Assembly: GCF_900114475.1 (NCBI RefSeq)
Contig: NZ_FOTE01000008.1
Span: 248,001 to 312,000, forward strand
Direction: 5' to 3'
Origin: Paenibacillus sp. 1_12
Lineage (GTDB): Bacteria > Bacillota > Bacilli > Paenibacillales > NBRC-103111
DNA length: 64,000 nt
A program made the position numbers and the translations under genes. The notes under the pieces are model-generated. The model made no database searches, was not told the origin of the DNA, and was given only the letters and a program-made list of their open reading frames with translations. This document shows positions 44,248 through 53,653 of this stretch, one piece after another. How positions within the stretch are numbered: position 1 is the first letter of the stretch; the number at the start of each line of letters is the position of its first letter.

Positions 44248-44958
44248 TTACATGCTAACAACATGCTGCTCCTTCTGATCACTCAGCTTCATGCTCACCA
44301 GCTCATGGTGGAATTTTTCCCCGATAGCCAATTTACTGCCGTACACGAACAAGATGTCGCCCTCCTGAATCGTCAGCTTCAAGCACTGATGTCTAATTTT
44401 TTGGTCATCCCGTTGAACAAACAGCATCAGGATATCCTCCTCCTGACCGAATAAAGTATCGGTTCTCTGGTCTATTAATTTGGAATCGGCATGGATATGA
44501 ACATCCTTGATCCAATCCGTGTCACTCGTATACAAAATTTCTTCAATAGGCAGCTGATGCAGCTCAAATTGTTGATTCAGATGCCGGTGAAACTTACGCT
44601 TAAGCAGGCTCATTATTTTTTTATTTTTGATCGATAGCCAAATAATTGCAAGTCCAATGGTCACTACCGTCAAGGCTGGTATCCGTAAATTTTGCCCCAT
44701 CAGGTTGCTAATAATGGAAATCAAGACAGCGAGTGAGAAAACACCGAATAAAATAAGAAACACACCAATATTACGGCGTATCGGATGACGCAGGATCAGC
44801 TCCGATTCCAGTGTGGTAAACCCGGTTGCCGTCAGCATGGAAACTGCCTGGAAGCGGGCGATCTCTTTTTTTAACCCGGAGATGATCAGAAGGGTGGAGG
44901 AAACCTCCAACACCAAGGCAATCAAAATCATATAAATCACGATAAAAAGCATCTCCAC
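44248..44958 (-). CDS. Membrane protein with TrkA-C (RCK_C) domain
   Basis: 236 aa from the GTG at 44958, preceded by AAGGGGG nine bases upstream; an ATG at 45003 has no site. About three to four membrane segments in the first 120 residues lead to a TrkA-C domain near the C-terminus (VHIHADSKLIDQRTDTLFGQEEDILMLFVQRD, LTIQEGDILFVYGSK, read in segments). TrkA-C domains bind c-di-AMP or other ligands and gate potassium or other transporters; this protein lacks a recognisable K+ pore. It may be a regulatory membrane subunit. It diverges from the CorA-like gene. Confidence 0.65.
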   Translation of the reverse strand: MEMLFIVIYMILIALVLEVSSTLLIISGLKKEIARFQAVSMLTATGFTTLESELILRHPIRRNIGVFLILFGVFSLAVLISIISNLMGQNLRIPALTVVTIGLAIIWLSIKNKKIMSLLKRKFHRHLNQQFELHQLPIEEILYTSDTDWIKDVHIHADSKLIDQRTDTLFGQEEDILMLFVQRDDQKIRHQCLKLTIQEGDILFVYGSKLAIGEKFHHELVSMKLSDQKEQHVVSM

Positions 44959-45155
44959 GCGTGGTATCCCCCTTGCAGCCGAATATATAATATCTTTTAC
45001 CATTCAGGGTCGTTCTTGAACCCTTCAATTGAATCATGGACAAGAAGTTTTGCTTTATTTTTTGGTTTTTATTCTTTTTTGATTGATTGGGCAGGATGAG
45101 GAGTAATACTAACTTATAGAGAATAATTTGGTGATTAGTAGGAGCGGTGAAAAGA

Positions 45156-46604
45156 ATGGTTCAGCCTCATAATATCGTTCAGCCTGTTTTGGAAGAAAAG
45201 CGACTTAAGGCCGCACTGTTTCAGTTTGTGTTTCCGTTCTCGCTCAATGAAGATTGCCAAGACGATTTGAAGCATCAGCTGAAAAGGGATGGCTTCTCTG
45301 CATTTGATCTGGGAGATCTGGAACTGGAGAATGCTTTCTACGGAAAGGGCTATCAGGTTTCCCATTTGAATTTAGAAAGATATTATTTGCCTTTTACGAA
45401 TAGTGTTATTTTTCCTCATGAAGATTCCAAGGATGTATTTCTGCGTTATTCCAAACGTCTGGAATTGGCTTGCAGCCTTCAGATACAACAGCAGCTAGTC
45501 CTGTTTGGTATTCATTCGGTCGATGTTGTGCTTTGTCCCTTTGATCTTGGTTTTATTACGGTACGGTCTGAGGTTCGTTGTGAAGACTTAACTTATTCAC
45601 AGGTGCTGGAATTCGTTAACCGTTTCCGTATTCTGCAAAATATGAAGGATCAGGATGAACCGGTCCAGCTCGTTCATAATGGGAAGCGTTACAATGAGGT
45701 CGAAGAATTTATTTTGGATGGACTCGTGCCGGGTATGATGCCCTTTCTGGATAAGACGGATTTAGAGAAAACGTATTTTGAAAAGCTGCCTTTTTTTGTA
45801 GATGAGCGGATGTTTGTGCAGGGACTGGTCTCTTTTACGGATAACTGCCCGATTGCGCCGGAGGATATATACCGAGCTTCTCGGGTCGATGGGCTGGATC
45901 TTCAAGGTCAACCTTATATCAGCTCTTCAAATATGGACTATATTCAGCGGTATTTGGATGAACACATTTACGATAGGTGGGGACCCGATACCTATTATGT
46001 GATTGAGGAGAACTCCTTCTTTTGCTTGACGAATCAGTCCAGTGAGGTGACTACGGCTCTTGGCAACCACATGTATGGGGCGTATTACTATGGCGTGCTC
46101 ATTAATTTGTTTTATAAAATCGTACTGCTAAAATTATCAAACCGTTATTCGCATGTGCAGTTGGACCAGAATCAGGAAGAAATCGATGATTTGATTCGCT
46201 CGATTACGATTTTTTCTGCCAGGTATTACTTTCTGGAAGTCGCTACCCAGTCACAGGGCAAAGAAATTTTTCTCCAGCTACGCAAGCATTTGGGCAGTGA
46301 CGAGCTGTATGCGGAAGTTAATGAAACGCTGGCTGATCTGTACAAATATCAGGAAAATTTTACAGCCAAACGCTCCAACTATTTGCTGCTAATCTTGACG
46401 ATCTATTCGGTGGTCAGCGGAATTTACGGCATGAATCAGGTCATTGATGATTTGAAGGGACAAATCGATTGGGGGAAAATGAAGGATTATTCCGTCTTTG
46501 AGTACATAGCACTGGCCGTGATGGTTACAGGAATGGGCACTGCTGTAACTCTGGGGACGACTACGTTGTGGAGATTGATGAAGGAGATGGGGAAACGAAA
46601 ATAA
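45156..46604 (+). CDS. CorA-like divalent-cation transporter family protein (divergent)
   Basis: 482 aa. A long N-terminal cytosolic region (about 400 aa) has no recognised motif. The C-terminus has two membrane helices separated by a short loop; the first ends SGIYGMN, the CorA signature GMN at about 425-427. The helical segment before it (YKYQENFTAKRSNYLLLILTI) matches the CorA stalk helix. CorA itself is about 300-350 aa, so the soluble part is larger than usual. ATG at 45156 follows GGAGCGGTGAAAAGA. Magnesium or other metal transport is probable but the substrate is uncertain. Confidence 0.6.
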   Translation: MVQPHNIVQPVLEEKRLKAALFQFVFPFSLNEDCQDDLKHQLKRDGFSAFDLGDLELENAFYGKGYQVSHLNLERYYLPFTNSVIFPHEDSKDVFLRYSKRLELACSLQIQQQLVLFGIHSVDVVLCPFDLGFITVRSEVRCEDLTYSQVLEFVNRFRILQNMKDQDEPVQLVHNGKRYNEVEEFILDGLVPGMMPFLDKTDLEKTYFEKLPFFVDERMFVQGLVSFTDNCPIAPEDIYRASRVDGLDLQGQPYISSSNMDYIQRYLDEHIYDRWGPDTYYVIEENSFFCLTNQSSEVTTALGNHMYGAYYYGVLINLFYKIVLLKLSNRYSHVQLDQNQEEIDDLIRSITIFSARYYFLEVATQSQGKEIFLQLRKHLGSDELYAEVNETLADLYKYQENFTAKRSNYLLLILTIYSVVSGIYGMNQVIDDLKGQIDWGKMKDYSVFEYIALAVMVTGMGTAVTLGTTTLWRLMKEMGKRK

Positions 46605-46628
46605 TGTTGAAGGCTCTGTACCTTGACC

Positions 46629-46654
46629 TAACGTTATGGTTTATAATGGCGTTA
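46629..46654. promoter_or_regulatory. Inverted repeat before the MerR-type gene
   Basis: TAACG-TTAT and ATAA-TGG-CGTTA arms flank GGTTT, 17 bases before the MerR start. Overlaps a TATAAT-like element, so it may be the regulator's own operator. Confidence 0.35.
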
Positions 46655-46670
46655 ACAGGGAGATGGGGAT

Positions 46671-47738
46671 ATGAAAATTAATGAGCTGGCTCGCAGGCTG
46701 GATGTGACTCCGAGAGCGATTCGTTTTTATGAAGAGAAAGGGCTGCTGCAGCCGCTTAAAAATGAACACAATGGCTATCGGCATTACACCGAGGAGGATG
46801 CATGGCGTTTGCAAACGATCACTTCATTCCGTGAGATGGGGATCGGCATCGAGAGCATTGCCAAGCTGCTGCGCGTTTTTGATAGTGGTGATGCGACGTC
46901 CCTGCACCATCATTTGGAGCTGCAGCGGGCAATCCTGTTTTCCCAGTGGGTAGAATGGAAGCAGACACTAGTGGCACTGGATACGCTGATCAATCAGGTA
47001 GACGAAGGAAAGCCGCTCATCCTGGATGATCTGTTCAAGCTCGCAGAGCATACCAAGCGAATTCGCACAGCCCGATCCTCCTGGGAGGATCAATGGGACT
47101 TTGACCAAATCGCAGAGCAATTTGATCGCAAGCGGTCCGATCTCAGTGAGAGTCCGGTCGGCTGGATCGCCTCTGCGAGCGAATATGAGCAGGCATTGGC
47201 TTTTACGGTCCAGTGGCTGGCTCCCAGACAGGGAGAGGTGGGATTGGATATTGGCGCAGGCACCGGCAATTTGTCGGGACGGTTGCTCGAGTCAGGAGCA
47301 GAGGTTGCGGCTGTCGAACAATCGCGTCAAATGCTGGTCAGATGCCGCGGCAAATATCCGGCGCTGCAAGCCAAGCTTGGCAACCTGCTCGCACTGCCAT
47401 ACTTCGATGGGCAGTTTCATTTTGCTGCGACCAGCTTTGCCTTTCATCATGTGAACGAGGCTCAACAGCTGCTGGGTCTAGCCGAAATCGATCGCGTGCT
47501 GAAGCCGCATGGCCGTGTCGTTATTACAGGGCTTATGTTCGAGCACGAAGCTGCAAAAACAGCACTTCTCAATAGGCTGCGTGCAGAAGGCAGGATAGAG
47601 GTATTAGACAAGCTGGCCCACTGCTATCCCTCTGACCGTACCAAGCTGCTGGAATGGTTTCACGAGCGTGGCTATATAACGGTACAGCAGCAGCTGAACG
47701 AATGGGTACACATGGTATATGCGCTGCGTCAGCCCTAA
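46671..47738 (+). CDS. MerR regulator fused to SAM-dependent methyltransferase
   Basis: 355 aa. Residues 1-70 are a MerR winged HTH (MKINELARRLDVTPRAIRFYEEKGLL, then EHNGYRHYTEEDAWRL). A helical linker (about 75-135) precedes a class I methyltransferase (about 165-300) with motif I GLDIGAGTGN at 191-200, AVEQSRQM and FAATSFAFHHV. It could be a transcription factor that binds SAM or methylates a small molecule inducer. MerR effector domains are usually small ligand binders, so a methyltransferase is notable. GGAGATGGGGAT start. Confidence 0.8.
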   Translation: MKINELARRLDVTPRAIRFYEEKGLLQPLKNEHNGYRHYTEEDAWRLQTITSFREMGIGIESIAKLLRVFDSGDATSLHHHLELQRAILFSQWVEWKQTLVALDTLINQVDEGKPLILDDLFKLAEHTKRIRTARSSWEDQWDFDQIAEQFDRKRSDLSESPVGWIASASEYEQALAFTVQWLAPRQGEVGLDIGAGTGNLSGRLLESGAEVAAVEQSRQMLVRCRGKYPALQAKLGNLLALPYFDGQFHFAATSFAFHHVNEAQQLLGLAEIDRVLKPHGRVVITGLMFEHEAAKTALLNRLRAEGRIEVLDKLAHCYPSDRTKLLEWFHERGYITVQQQLNEWVHMVYALRQP

Positions 47739-47921
47739 CCTAATTAAGGATTATAAGCAGCACAATGGCTGTTTCCACCCTTTTTTGAAACGAAGTATTC
47801 TTGCTTCTTGTCTATCATTGCTTAACCCTATAAAAGATGCTAGAATAAAAACAATTATTACAAACTACCTATATTTGTAGTCCTTTGTGACTTCAATTAT
47901 AGACATTATCTATCATATTTT

Positions 47922-47950
47922 TTGCTAATAAGCTTACATTTGTATAGAAT
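47922..47950 (+). promoter_or_regulatory. SigA-type promoter
   Basis: TTGCTA, 17-base spacer, TAGAAT, about 40 bases before the start at 47991. It also shows that the longer open frame starting at 47922 is not the real start. Confidence 0.6.
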
Positions 47951-47990
47951 ACTAAGCATGAGACGCGTCAATCTTGGGGAGGAATGGCAT

Positions 47991-48374
47991 ATGTTGCGTT
48001 TGGGACAAAGAGTAATTATCGTAGCAGACACTTTTGAGCAAAACTTGCCTGTTAGCGAATATGGTTATATCATGGCTATCGACCGAAACGCTGATAATGT
48101 TTTTGATTATGTAGTGCGAGTTCCCAAAATAAATAAGCATTTTTTCGTCACAGCTGCGGATATTGAGCTGGAGGAAATTTTGATTCAGCTGGAGGCCGAC
48201 CGACTGCAGCGCGAGTCGCTGATTGATTTTGCATTGGCTACCAAGAACGAAGAATTATTCCGTAGAATTATGAACGGGGAAGATCAGGAAGAAGCTGAGA
48301 CCATGAAGCCGAGCTCCGAGGTTCAATCCCAAGCTGATTTTATTAAACAAGTGAATTTAAAGGCATGGATTTAA
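47991..48374 (+). CDS. Small protein with IDEAL-like motif
   Basis: 127 aa from the ATG at 47991, with GGGGAGG nine bases upstream. The N-terminal half is beta-rich (LRLGQRVIIVADTF, YGYIMAIDRN, YVVRVPKINKHFFVTAADIE). The segment SLIDFALATKNEELFRRIMN fits the IDEAL domain pattern (I-D-x-A-L, then E-x-F) seen in short Firmicute proteins such as YpiB. An acidic tail follows. Function unknown. Confidence 0.6.
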   Translation: MLRLGQRVIIVADTFEQNLPVSEYGYIMAIDRNADNVFDYVVRVPKINKHFFVTAADIELEEILIQLEADRLQRESLIDFALATKNEELFRRIMNGEDQEEAETMKPSSEVQSQADFIKQVNLKAWI

Positions 48375-48403
48375 GCGACAAGCCTTTGCATAGCAGTGTG
48401 TAC

Positions 48404-48444
48404 AGCCTTCATTTCCGAACGATTGTCGGAAAGAGGGCTTTTTG
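48404..48444 (+). terminator. Terminator of the IDEAL-like gene
   Basis: AGCC...TTTCCGA/TCGGAAA...GGGCT stem followed by five Ts. Confidence 0.7.
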
Positions 48445-48491
48445 TATAGATGTGAGTATGCCTGCTGCGCCTCTTCCCGATAATGGGATAG

Positions 48492-49550
48492 CTAGAACTC
48501 GATTACGGCTTTATTTAAAGGAGCAGCCGATGGTTTTCCCAGCAGGTAGCCTTGTGCCAGATCAATCCCCAGCGACTTGCAATAATCCCACTCCTCCTTG
48601 CGCTCCATTCCTTCAGCGAGTACGATTGCGCCGATTTGGTGTGCGCATGATATAATATCGCTTATTTTGCGCTGTTTGATATCATCACTGTCACACATAT
48701 CGATCAAACCCCGGTCTATCTTCACATAATCCGGCATCAGCTCAGGCAGCACCTCGAGAGTTGCAAAGCCAGAGCCTACATCGTCGAGGGCGACCTTCAT
48801 CCCGTGCTCCTGGTAAACCGCAAAAATCTTTTTCAAATGTCCGATATCCTCGATACGTTCAGTTTCGACCACTTCAAACACAAAATCTTGCGGGTCCAGC
48901 CTATTATTTTCAATAGCCTTAAAGGTATGGCTGAGACAATAATTTGGATTATAAATCGATGACGGCAAAAAGTTAACGAATCGCTTAACCCCATGTGGTA
49001 AATGGAGCGCGCTCGTTTCAATAGCAGAAATACGGGCCGCACGATCCAGAAATGAATGAAGTCCGGTTTGCTGGGCAACGGTAAACAGCTCAAATGGATT
49101 AAATCTGGCTTGTCCCTCAGCAGGTCGCAACAAAAATTCATAACCGATTACCTGCTGGGACTGGATATCGACAATCGGCTGCATATGGCTGCTGAACAGC
49201 CCTTCTGTCATCATACTGACCACAGTGTGATGCTTGATTCGGGCAAAAAACTGACTGAGCCGTAGTGGCTTTGAGGCAGCATGAAACGAGTCGGGGCCAA
49301 CCCCAATATGTATATCCAGCTGTTCAGTTTCCGTCAGCGCTTCACTTATCCGCTTCAATCCCTTCAAAAGGAGATCCCTGGAAGCATACTTCATAGAAAG
49401 GATATGTTGGCCACCTTCAATAAAATGAACGGGCTGTTCAGTGGTAAATGGCTGTTTGCATTTTTCAAGCAAATGAAGCTGCGGCGAAATGAATAAAAGA
49501 ATCCCTTGATCTTCTATAGGCTTGGCGATGGTGCAGTTGTTGCAATCCAT
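48492..49550 (-). CDS. EAL-domain cyclic-di-GMP phosphodiesterase
   Basis: 352 aa from the ATG at 49550 (AGGAGG seven bases upstream). The N-terminal about 100 residues have a CNNC pair (DCNNCTIAK) and an unassigned fold. The EAL domain (about 120-350) has YEFLLR in place of EAL, FEVVETERIED, VALDDVGSGFATLEVL (metal DD), VKIDRGLI and LAEGMERKEEWD with QGYLLGKP. The key Glu/Asp metal ligands are present, so it should be active on c-di-GMP. Monocistronic; it would lower c-di-GMP and influence motility or biofilm. Confidence 0.85.
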   Translation of the reverse strand: MDCNNCTIAKPIEDQGILLFISPQLHLLEKCKQPFTTEQPVHFIEGGQHILSMKYASRDLLLKGLKRISEALTETEQLDIHIGVGPDSFHAASKPLRLSQFFARIKHHTVVSMMTEGLFSSHMQPIVDIQSQQVIGYEFLLRPAEGQARFNPFELFTVAQQTGLHSFLDRAARISAIETSALHLPHGVKRFVNFLPSSIYNPNYCLSHTFKAIENNRLDPQDFVFEVVETERIEDIGHLKKIFAVYQEHGMKVALDDVGSGFATLEVLPELMPDYVKIDRGLIDMCDSDDIKQRKISDIISCAHQIGAIVLAEGMERKEEWDYCKSLGIDLAQGYLLGKPSAAPLNKAVIEF

Positions 49551-49647
49551 GTTGTGGCCTCCTGACAAAAGTCTTAGTTTATGCTTTCTATTATATAATT
49601 GAGATTAAATTATAGATAGCCTCATAAACCCTTTATAACATAAGGGT

Positions 49648-49676
49648 CATTATTAGTGTTGCCCACCATAATAATG
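49648..49676. repeat. Short inverted repeat downstream of the EAL gene promoter
   Basis: CATTATTA/TAATAATG arms around a 13-base loop in the about 300-base gap 49551-49852. This gap has no convincing gene. Confidence 0.35.
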
Positions 49677-49847
49677 ATACTTCCATTCACTTTTAATGGT
49701 TAAAGCATCCATAAGAGAGATCGCAGAAGCAGATGCACTTTCCCTAAATACGGTAATGTTGGCAGAATGGTGTTGATGTTTAGCATCCAGACGCCGAAAA
49801 GGTAGGCAGTAACCACCTCCACTATTACATGGGAGGTGGTTAGACAA
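49653..49847 (-). other. Unassigned open frame, possible remnant
   Basis: A 64-codon minus-strand frame beginning inside the GGAGGTGGTT hairpin, with no ribosome site. The composition (NITVFRES..., ALTIKSEW) and the adjacent hairpin suggest, weakly, the 3' end of a decayed IS200/IS605-type element. Not a confident gene. Confidence 0.2.
49810..49842 (-). terminator. Hairpin downstream of the minus-strand YjcZ-like gene
   Basis: An 11-bp perfect stem TAACCACCTCC/GGAGGTGGTTA with a loop of about 11 bases lies just past the stop of the small gene. The U-run is poor. Such GGAGGTGGTT hairpins also occur at IS605-type ends. Confidence 0.5.
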
Positions 49848-49852
49848 CTGGT

Positions 49853-49948
49853 TTAAAACGTTCTAAGAATAATAACAAGCAGAATGTACAGAACAAGAAT
49901 AACAGCTGTAGTAGTTCCTAAACCATAACCTGCACAACTTGCACCCAT
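49853..49948 (-). CDS. YjcZ-like small hydrophobic protein, 31 aa
   Basis: The ATG at 49948 is preceded by AAAGGAGGGGTAAAC, a near-perfect ribosome site, so the 31-codon frame is real despite its size. Sequence MGASCAGYGLG followed by the hydrophobic module AVILVLYILLVIILRTF, almost identical to the module of the gene at 5878-6150. It is of the YjcZ-type sporulation-associated family. The longer frame back to 50068 is not supported. Confidence 0.75.
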   Translation of the reverse strand: MGASCAGYGLGTTTAVILVLYILLVIILRTF

Positions 49949-50144
49949 GTTTACCCCTCCTTTGCCATGCATAGAGTATTTTATGAATGCCAGCGGCAAT
50001 GTGATTGGACAGATGCCAAGTACCCGATCAAACAGACTTTCATTTGCTGTAATGTGGGACCACAACACCGACTGTTCCCATTTTTACTTGTGCAATCACG
50101 CGACTTTGTACACTTTCATATTACATGTTACAACGTCAAAACAA

Positions 50145-50173
50145 TTGAGTTCAAATTCCATCTAGTCTATAAT
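50145..50173 (+). promoter_or_regulatory. SigA-type promoter of gatCAB
   Basis: TTGAGT, 17-base spacer, TATAAT, 49 bases before gatC. Confidence 0.7.
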
Positions 50174-50222
50174 GATAAAAACGCAATACCTATGCAATCC
50201 ATAACGAAACGGGGGCCATTCA

Positions 50223-50510
50223 GTGAGCATTACGATCAAAGACGTTGAGCATGTAGCCAAATTGGCCAGACTAGAGCTCAGTGAACAGGAAAAACAAACG
50301 TTCACCGAACAGATGAACGCGATCTTAAAATACGCGGATCAATTAAATGAACTTAATACCGATAACGTCGAGCCAACCAGTCATCCGGTGCCGCTCGTCA
50401 ATGTGATGCGCGAGGATGTGTCCGTACCATCCCTGCCGATAGACAAAGTGCTGTTGAATGCGCCGGATGAAGAAGAAGGGCAAATCAAAGTACCTGCAGT
50501 ATTAGAGTAA
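50223..50510 (+). CDS. gatC: Glutamyl-tRNA(Gln) amidotransferase subunit C
   Basis: 95 aa, usual GatC size. Features are the conserved [16 protein letters not shown] start, the middle [17 protein letters not shown], and the ending [11 protein letters not shown]-type motif (QIKVPAVLE). GatC clamps GatA and GatB in the complex that converts Glu-tRNA(Gln) to Gln-tRNA(Gln). GTG start after CGGGGG. First gene of the operon. Confidence 0.95.
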   Translation: MSITIKDVEHVAKLARLELSEQEKQTFTEQMNAILKYADQLNELNTDNVEPTSHPVPLVNVMREDVSVPSLPIDKVLLNAPDEEEGQIKVPAVLE

Positions 50511-50544
50511 TATTAATAGATTATTGAAAAGGGAGGGCGCGGTT

Positions 50545-52002
50545 TTGTCTTTATTCGATCTGAAGTTACAAGAGATACATACCCAATTGCAAACCAAGCA
50601 AATCACCGTTTCTGATCTTGTGAATGAGTCCTATACACGGATTGGACGAGTAGACGGGAAAGTTAAAGCTTTTTTGAAATTGGATGAGGAAAATGCGCGT
50701 AACACTGCAAAATCCTTGGACGAGCAGCTGGATAAAAGTGAAAGCCGTGGGCTGCTGTTCGGATTGCCTATCGGAATTAAGGATAATATTGTCACAGAAG
50801 GCGTTACAACGACTTGTGCAAGCCAATTTCTGCGTAACTTTAACCCTGTCTACGATGCAACCGTAGTATCGAAGCTGAAGGAAGCGCAAGCTGTTTCCAT
50901 CGGCAAACTGAACATGGATGAATTTGCGATGGGCGGCTCCAATGAGAACTCGAGCTTCCAGATCACCTATAACCCATGGAATACGGAATATGTGCCAGGC
51001 GGCTCAAGCGGCGGTTCGGCTGCGGCAGTGGCTGCAGGAGAGGTTTACTTTTCCTTGGGTTCTGATACGGGAGGATCGATTCGCCAACCAGCTGCTTATT
51101 GTGGTATTGTCGGCTTAAAACCGACGTATGGCTTGGTTTCCCGCTTCGGTCTTGTTGCTTTTGCCTCTTCTTTGGATCAGATCGGTCCCTTGACCAAAAA
51201 CGTTGAAGACAGCGCCTATTTGCTGCAAACGATCGCAGGTCATGATCCGAAGGATTCGACTTCTGCCAAAGTGGATATTCCTGATTATATCAGCGCCCTG
51301 AGCGGTGATGTAAAGGGTCTGAGAATCGCACTTCCTAAGGAATATATGGGTGAAGGTATCGATCCGGCTGTCCGTGAATCCGTGTTGTCCGCGCTTAAAG
51401 TGCTGGAGAGCCTCGGCGCCGTTGTTGAGGAAGTGTCCTTGCCGCATTCCGAATATGCAGTCGCTACCTACTATTTACTGGCATCCTCGGAGGCATCCTC
51501 TAACCTGGCCCGGTTTGATGGTGTTCGTTACGGCGTTCGTGCTGACAATCCGAAGAATCTGTTGGACCTGTACCATAGATCACGGAGTGAAGGCTTCGGA
51601 CCGGAAGTAAAACGCCGGATTATGCTTGGAACGTACGCGCTTAGCTCTGGCTACTATGATGCCTATTATTTGAAGGCTCAGAAGGTGCGTACTTTGATTA
51701 AGCAGGATTTTGATAACGTATTTGAGAACTATGATGTGGTGATCGGGCCTACAGCGCCAACAACCGCCTTTAAAGTAGGCTCACAAGTAAATGATCCGTT
51801 AACGATGTATTTAAACGATATTTTAACAATTCCAGTAAATCTCGCTGGCGTTCCAGCAATCAGTGTTCCTTGCGGATTCGCTGACGGTTTGCCTATCGGC
51901 TTGCAAATTATTGGTAAAGCATTGAGTGAAGCGACGATTTTACGGGTAGCTCATGCTTTTGAACAACATACAGACTTCCATAAGCAGCGCCCACAGCTGT
52001 AA
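50545..52002 (+). CDS. gatA: Glutamyl-tRNA(Gln) amidotransferase subunit A
   Basis: 485 aa amidase. The catalytic Lys lies in [10 protein letters not shown], the Ser-cisSer pair in [13 protein letters not shown] and the nucleophile Ser in [11 protein letters not shown]. It releases ammonia from Gln for GatB. I place the start at the TTG at 50545 ([12 protein letters not shown]) after GGGAGG; the longer frame from 50524 overlaps that ribosome site. 34 bases follow gatC. Confidence 0.96.
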   Translation: MSLFDLKLQEIHTQLQTKQITVSDLVNESYTRIGRVDGKVKAFLKLDEENARNTAKSLDEQLDKSESRGLLFGLPIGIKDNIVTEGVTTTCASQFLRNFNPVYDATVVSKLKEAQAVSIGKLNMDEFAMGGSNENSSFQITYNPWNTEYVPGGSSGGSAAAVAAGEVYFSLGSDTGGSIRQPAAYCGIVGLKPTYGLVSRFGLVAFASSLDQIGPLTKNVEDSAYLLQTIAGHDPKDSTSAKVDIPDYISALSGDVKGLRIALPKEYMGEGIDPAVRESVLSALKVLESLGAVVEEVSLPHSEYAVATYYLLASSEASSNLARFDGVRYGVRADNPKNLLDLYHRSRSEGFGPEVKRRIMLGTYALSSGYYDAYYLKAQKVRTLIKQDFDNVFENYDVVIGPTAPTTAFKVGSQVNDPLTMYLNDILTIPVNLAGVPAISVPCGFADGLPIGLQIIGKALSEATILRVAHAFEQHTDFHKQRPQL

Positions 52003-52032
52003 CACCTTAGGATGAAAGGAGACTACCCCTGC

Positions 52033-53484
52033 ATGTCAGCAACAGAAACGAAATACGAAACGGTCATTGGGCTGGAAGTTCATGTCGAGCTTCATACGAA
52101 GTCCAAAATTTTTTGCGGATGCTCCACCGCATTTGGAGCACCTCCGAACACACATACTTGTCCCGTTTGTTTGGGTTATCCTGGCGTTTTGCCAGTGCTC
52201 AATAAACAGGCCGTTGAATATGCAATGAAAGCGGCAATGGCGCTCAATTGCGAGATTGCTACGGATAGCAAGTTTGATCGCAAAAATTATTTTTATCCGG
52301 ATTCCCCAAAGGCCTATCAAATCTCCCAATACGATAAACCAATTGGTGAGCATGGCTGGATTGATATCGAGGTTAATGGGCAAACGAAGCGGATCGGTGT
52401 GACTCGTGTCCATCTCGAAGAAGATGCAGGCAAGCTGACTCACGTAGACGGAGGTTATACGACCCTTGCGGATTTTAACCGTGTAGGTACCCCATTGATT
52501 GAAATCGTTTCGGAGCCTGATCTGCGGTCACCGGAGGAAGCTCGTGCATATCTGGAGAAGCTGAAGGCGATCATGCAGTACTGTGATGTGTCCGATGTGA
52601 AGATGGAGGAAGGCTCGCTGCGCTGCGATGCGAACGTCAGTATACGTCCTTATGATCAGGCTGAATTCGGTACCCGTGCCGAGCTGAAGAACATGAATTC
52701 ATTCCGTGGAGTACAAAAAGGCTTGGAATATGAGGAATGGCGTCAGGCTGAAGTATTGAACAGCGGTGACAAGGTCATTCAGGAAACACGCCGTTGGGAT
52801 GATGCTCAAGGCAAGACGATCATGATGCGTAGCAAGGAAGAAGCTCATGATTACCGGTATTTCCCGGACCCTGACTTGGTGCGGCTTTACATTGACGACG
52901 CCTGGAAGGCTCGTATCCGAGCTACGATTCCTGAGCTGCCGGATGCACGCCAAGCTCGTTATGTTACGGAATACAGTCTGCCAAGCTATGACGCTCAGGT
53001 CATTACCTCCTCGATCAAGCTGGCTGACTTCTTTGAAGAAAGCTTGAAGTACACGAAGGATGCCAAAGCCGTATCCAACTGGATTATGGGTGATCTGCTG
53101 GGCTATTTGAACGCGAATAACCAAGAGCTGGAGCAGCTTCCGATCACAGGCCAAGGCTTGGGAGAAATGATTCTATTGCTGGAAAAAGGCACGATCAGCA
53201 GTAAAATTGCCAAAACCGTCTTCAAAGCGATGCTCGAAACGGGCAAAGCCCCTGCACAAATCGTCGAAGAGCAAGGTCTTGTTCAAATCAGCGACGAAGG
53301 TGCGATTAAAGCGGCAGTCGAGCAGGCTATCGCCAATAACCCGCAGTCCGTAGCCGATTTCAAAGCAGGTAAAGATAAAGCTGTTGGTTTCCTGGTCGGG
53401 CAAGTAATGAAGGAAACGAAGGGGAAAGCGAACCCGGGGCTCGTGAACAAGCTTATCGTCGAGTGCTTGCAGGCAGCCGAATAA
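52033..53484 (+). CDS. gatB: Glutamyl-tRNA(Gln) amidotransferase subunit B
   Basis: 483 aa from ATG 52033 (AAAGGAG 11 bases upstream); the open frame starts at 52012 within that site. Features are [23 protein letters not shown], the zinc-type Cys set (CGC, CPVC) and the [11 protein letters not shown] and [11 protein letters not shown] kinase-site motifs. The C-terminal GatB/YqeY tail binds tRNA. It phosphorylates Glu-tRNA and transamidates it. Confidence 0.96.
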   Translation: MSATETKYETVIGLEVHVELHTKSKIFCGCSTAFGAPPNTHTCPVCLGYPGVLPVLNKQAVEYAMKAAMALNCEIATDSKFDRKNYFYPDSPKAYQISQYDKPIGEHGWIDIEVNGQTKRIGVTRVHLEEDAGKLTHVDGGYTTLADFNRVGTPLIEIVSEPDLRSPEEARAYLEKLKAIMQYCDVSDVKMEEGSLRCDANVSIRPYDQAEFGTRAELKNMNSFRGVQKGLEYEEWRQAEVLNSGDKVIQETRRWDDAQGKTIMMRSKEEAHDYRYFPDPDLVRLYIDDAWKARIRATIPELPDARQARYVTEYSLPSYDAQVITSSIKLADFFEESLKYTKDAKAVSNWIMGDLLGYLNANNQELEQLPITGQGLGEMILLLEKGTISSKIAKTVFKAMLETGKAPAQIVEEQGLVQISDEGAIKAAVEQAIANNPQSVADFKAGKDKAVGFLVGQVMKETKGKANPGLVNKLIVECLQAAE

Positions 53485-53514
53485 AACTAAATGATGAATT
53501 AATGGAAATGGTTC

Positions 53515-53587
53515 AAGCCTTGATTTCATTTCATGTTCTGAAGGACCATAGAAGTCCGGAATATGAGAAGGAATCAAGGCTTTTTTT
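53515..53587 (+). terminator. Terminator of gatCAB
   Basis: AAGCCTTGATT/AATCAAGGC(TT) stem followed by seven Ts, with a smaller internal hairpin. Confidence 0.85.
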
Positions 53588-53653
53588 AAAAGAGATATGA
53601 ATGTAAAAGTTAGCAGCGGAGCTGAATAAATAAGGAGAGGAAGACCCACGAAC

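Noticed and set aside
49653-49847. Confident IS200/IS605 remnant
   Set aside because: Only the hairpin and a vague tail resemblance support it; kept as a low-confidence feature.
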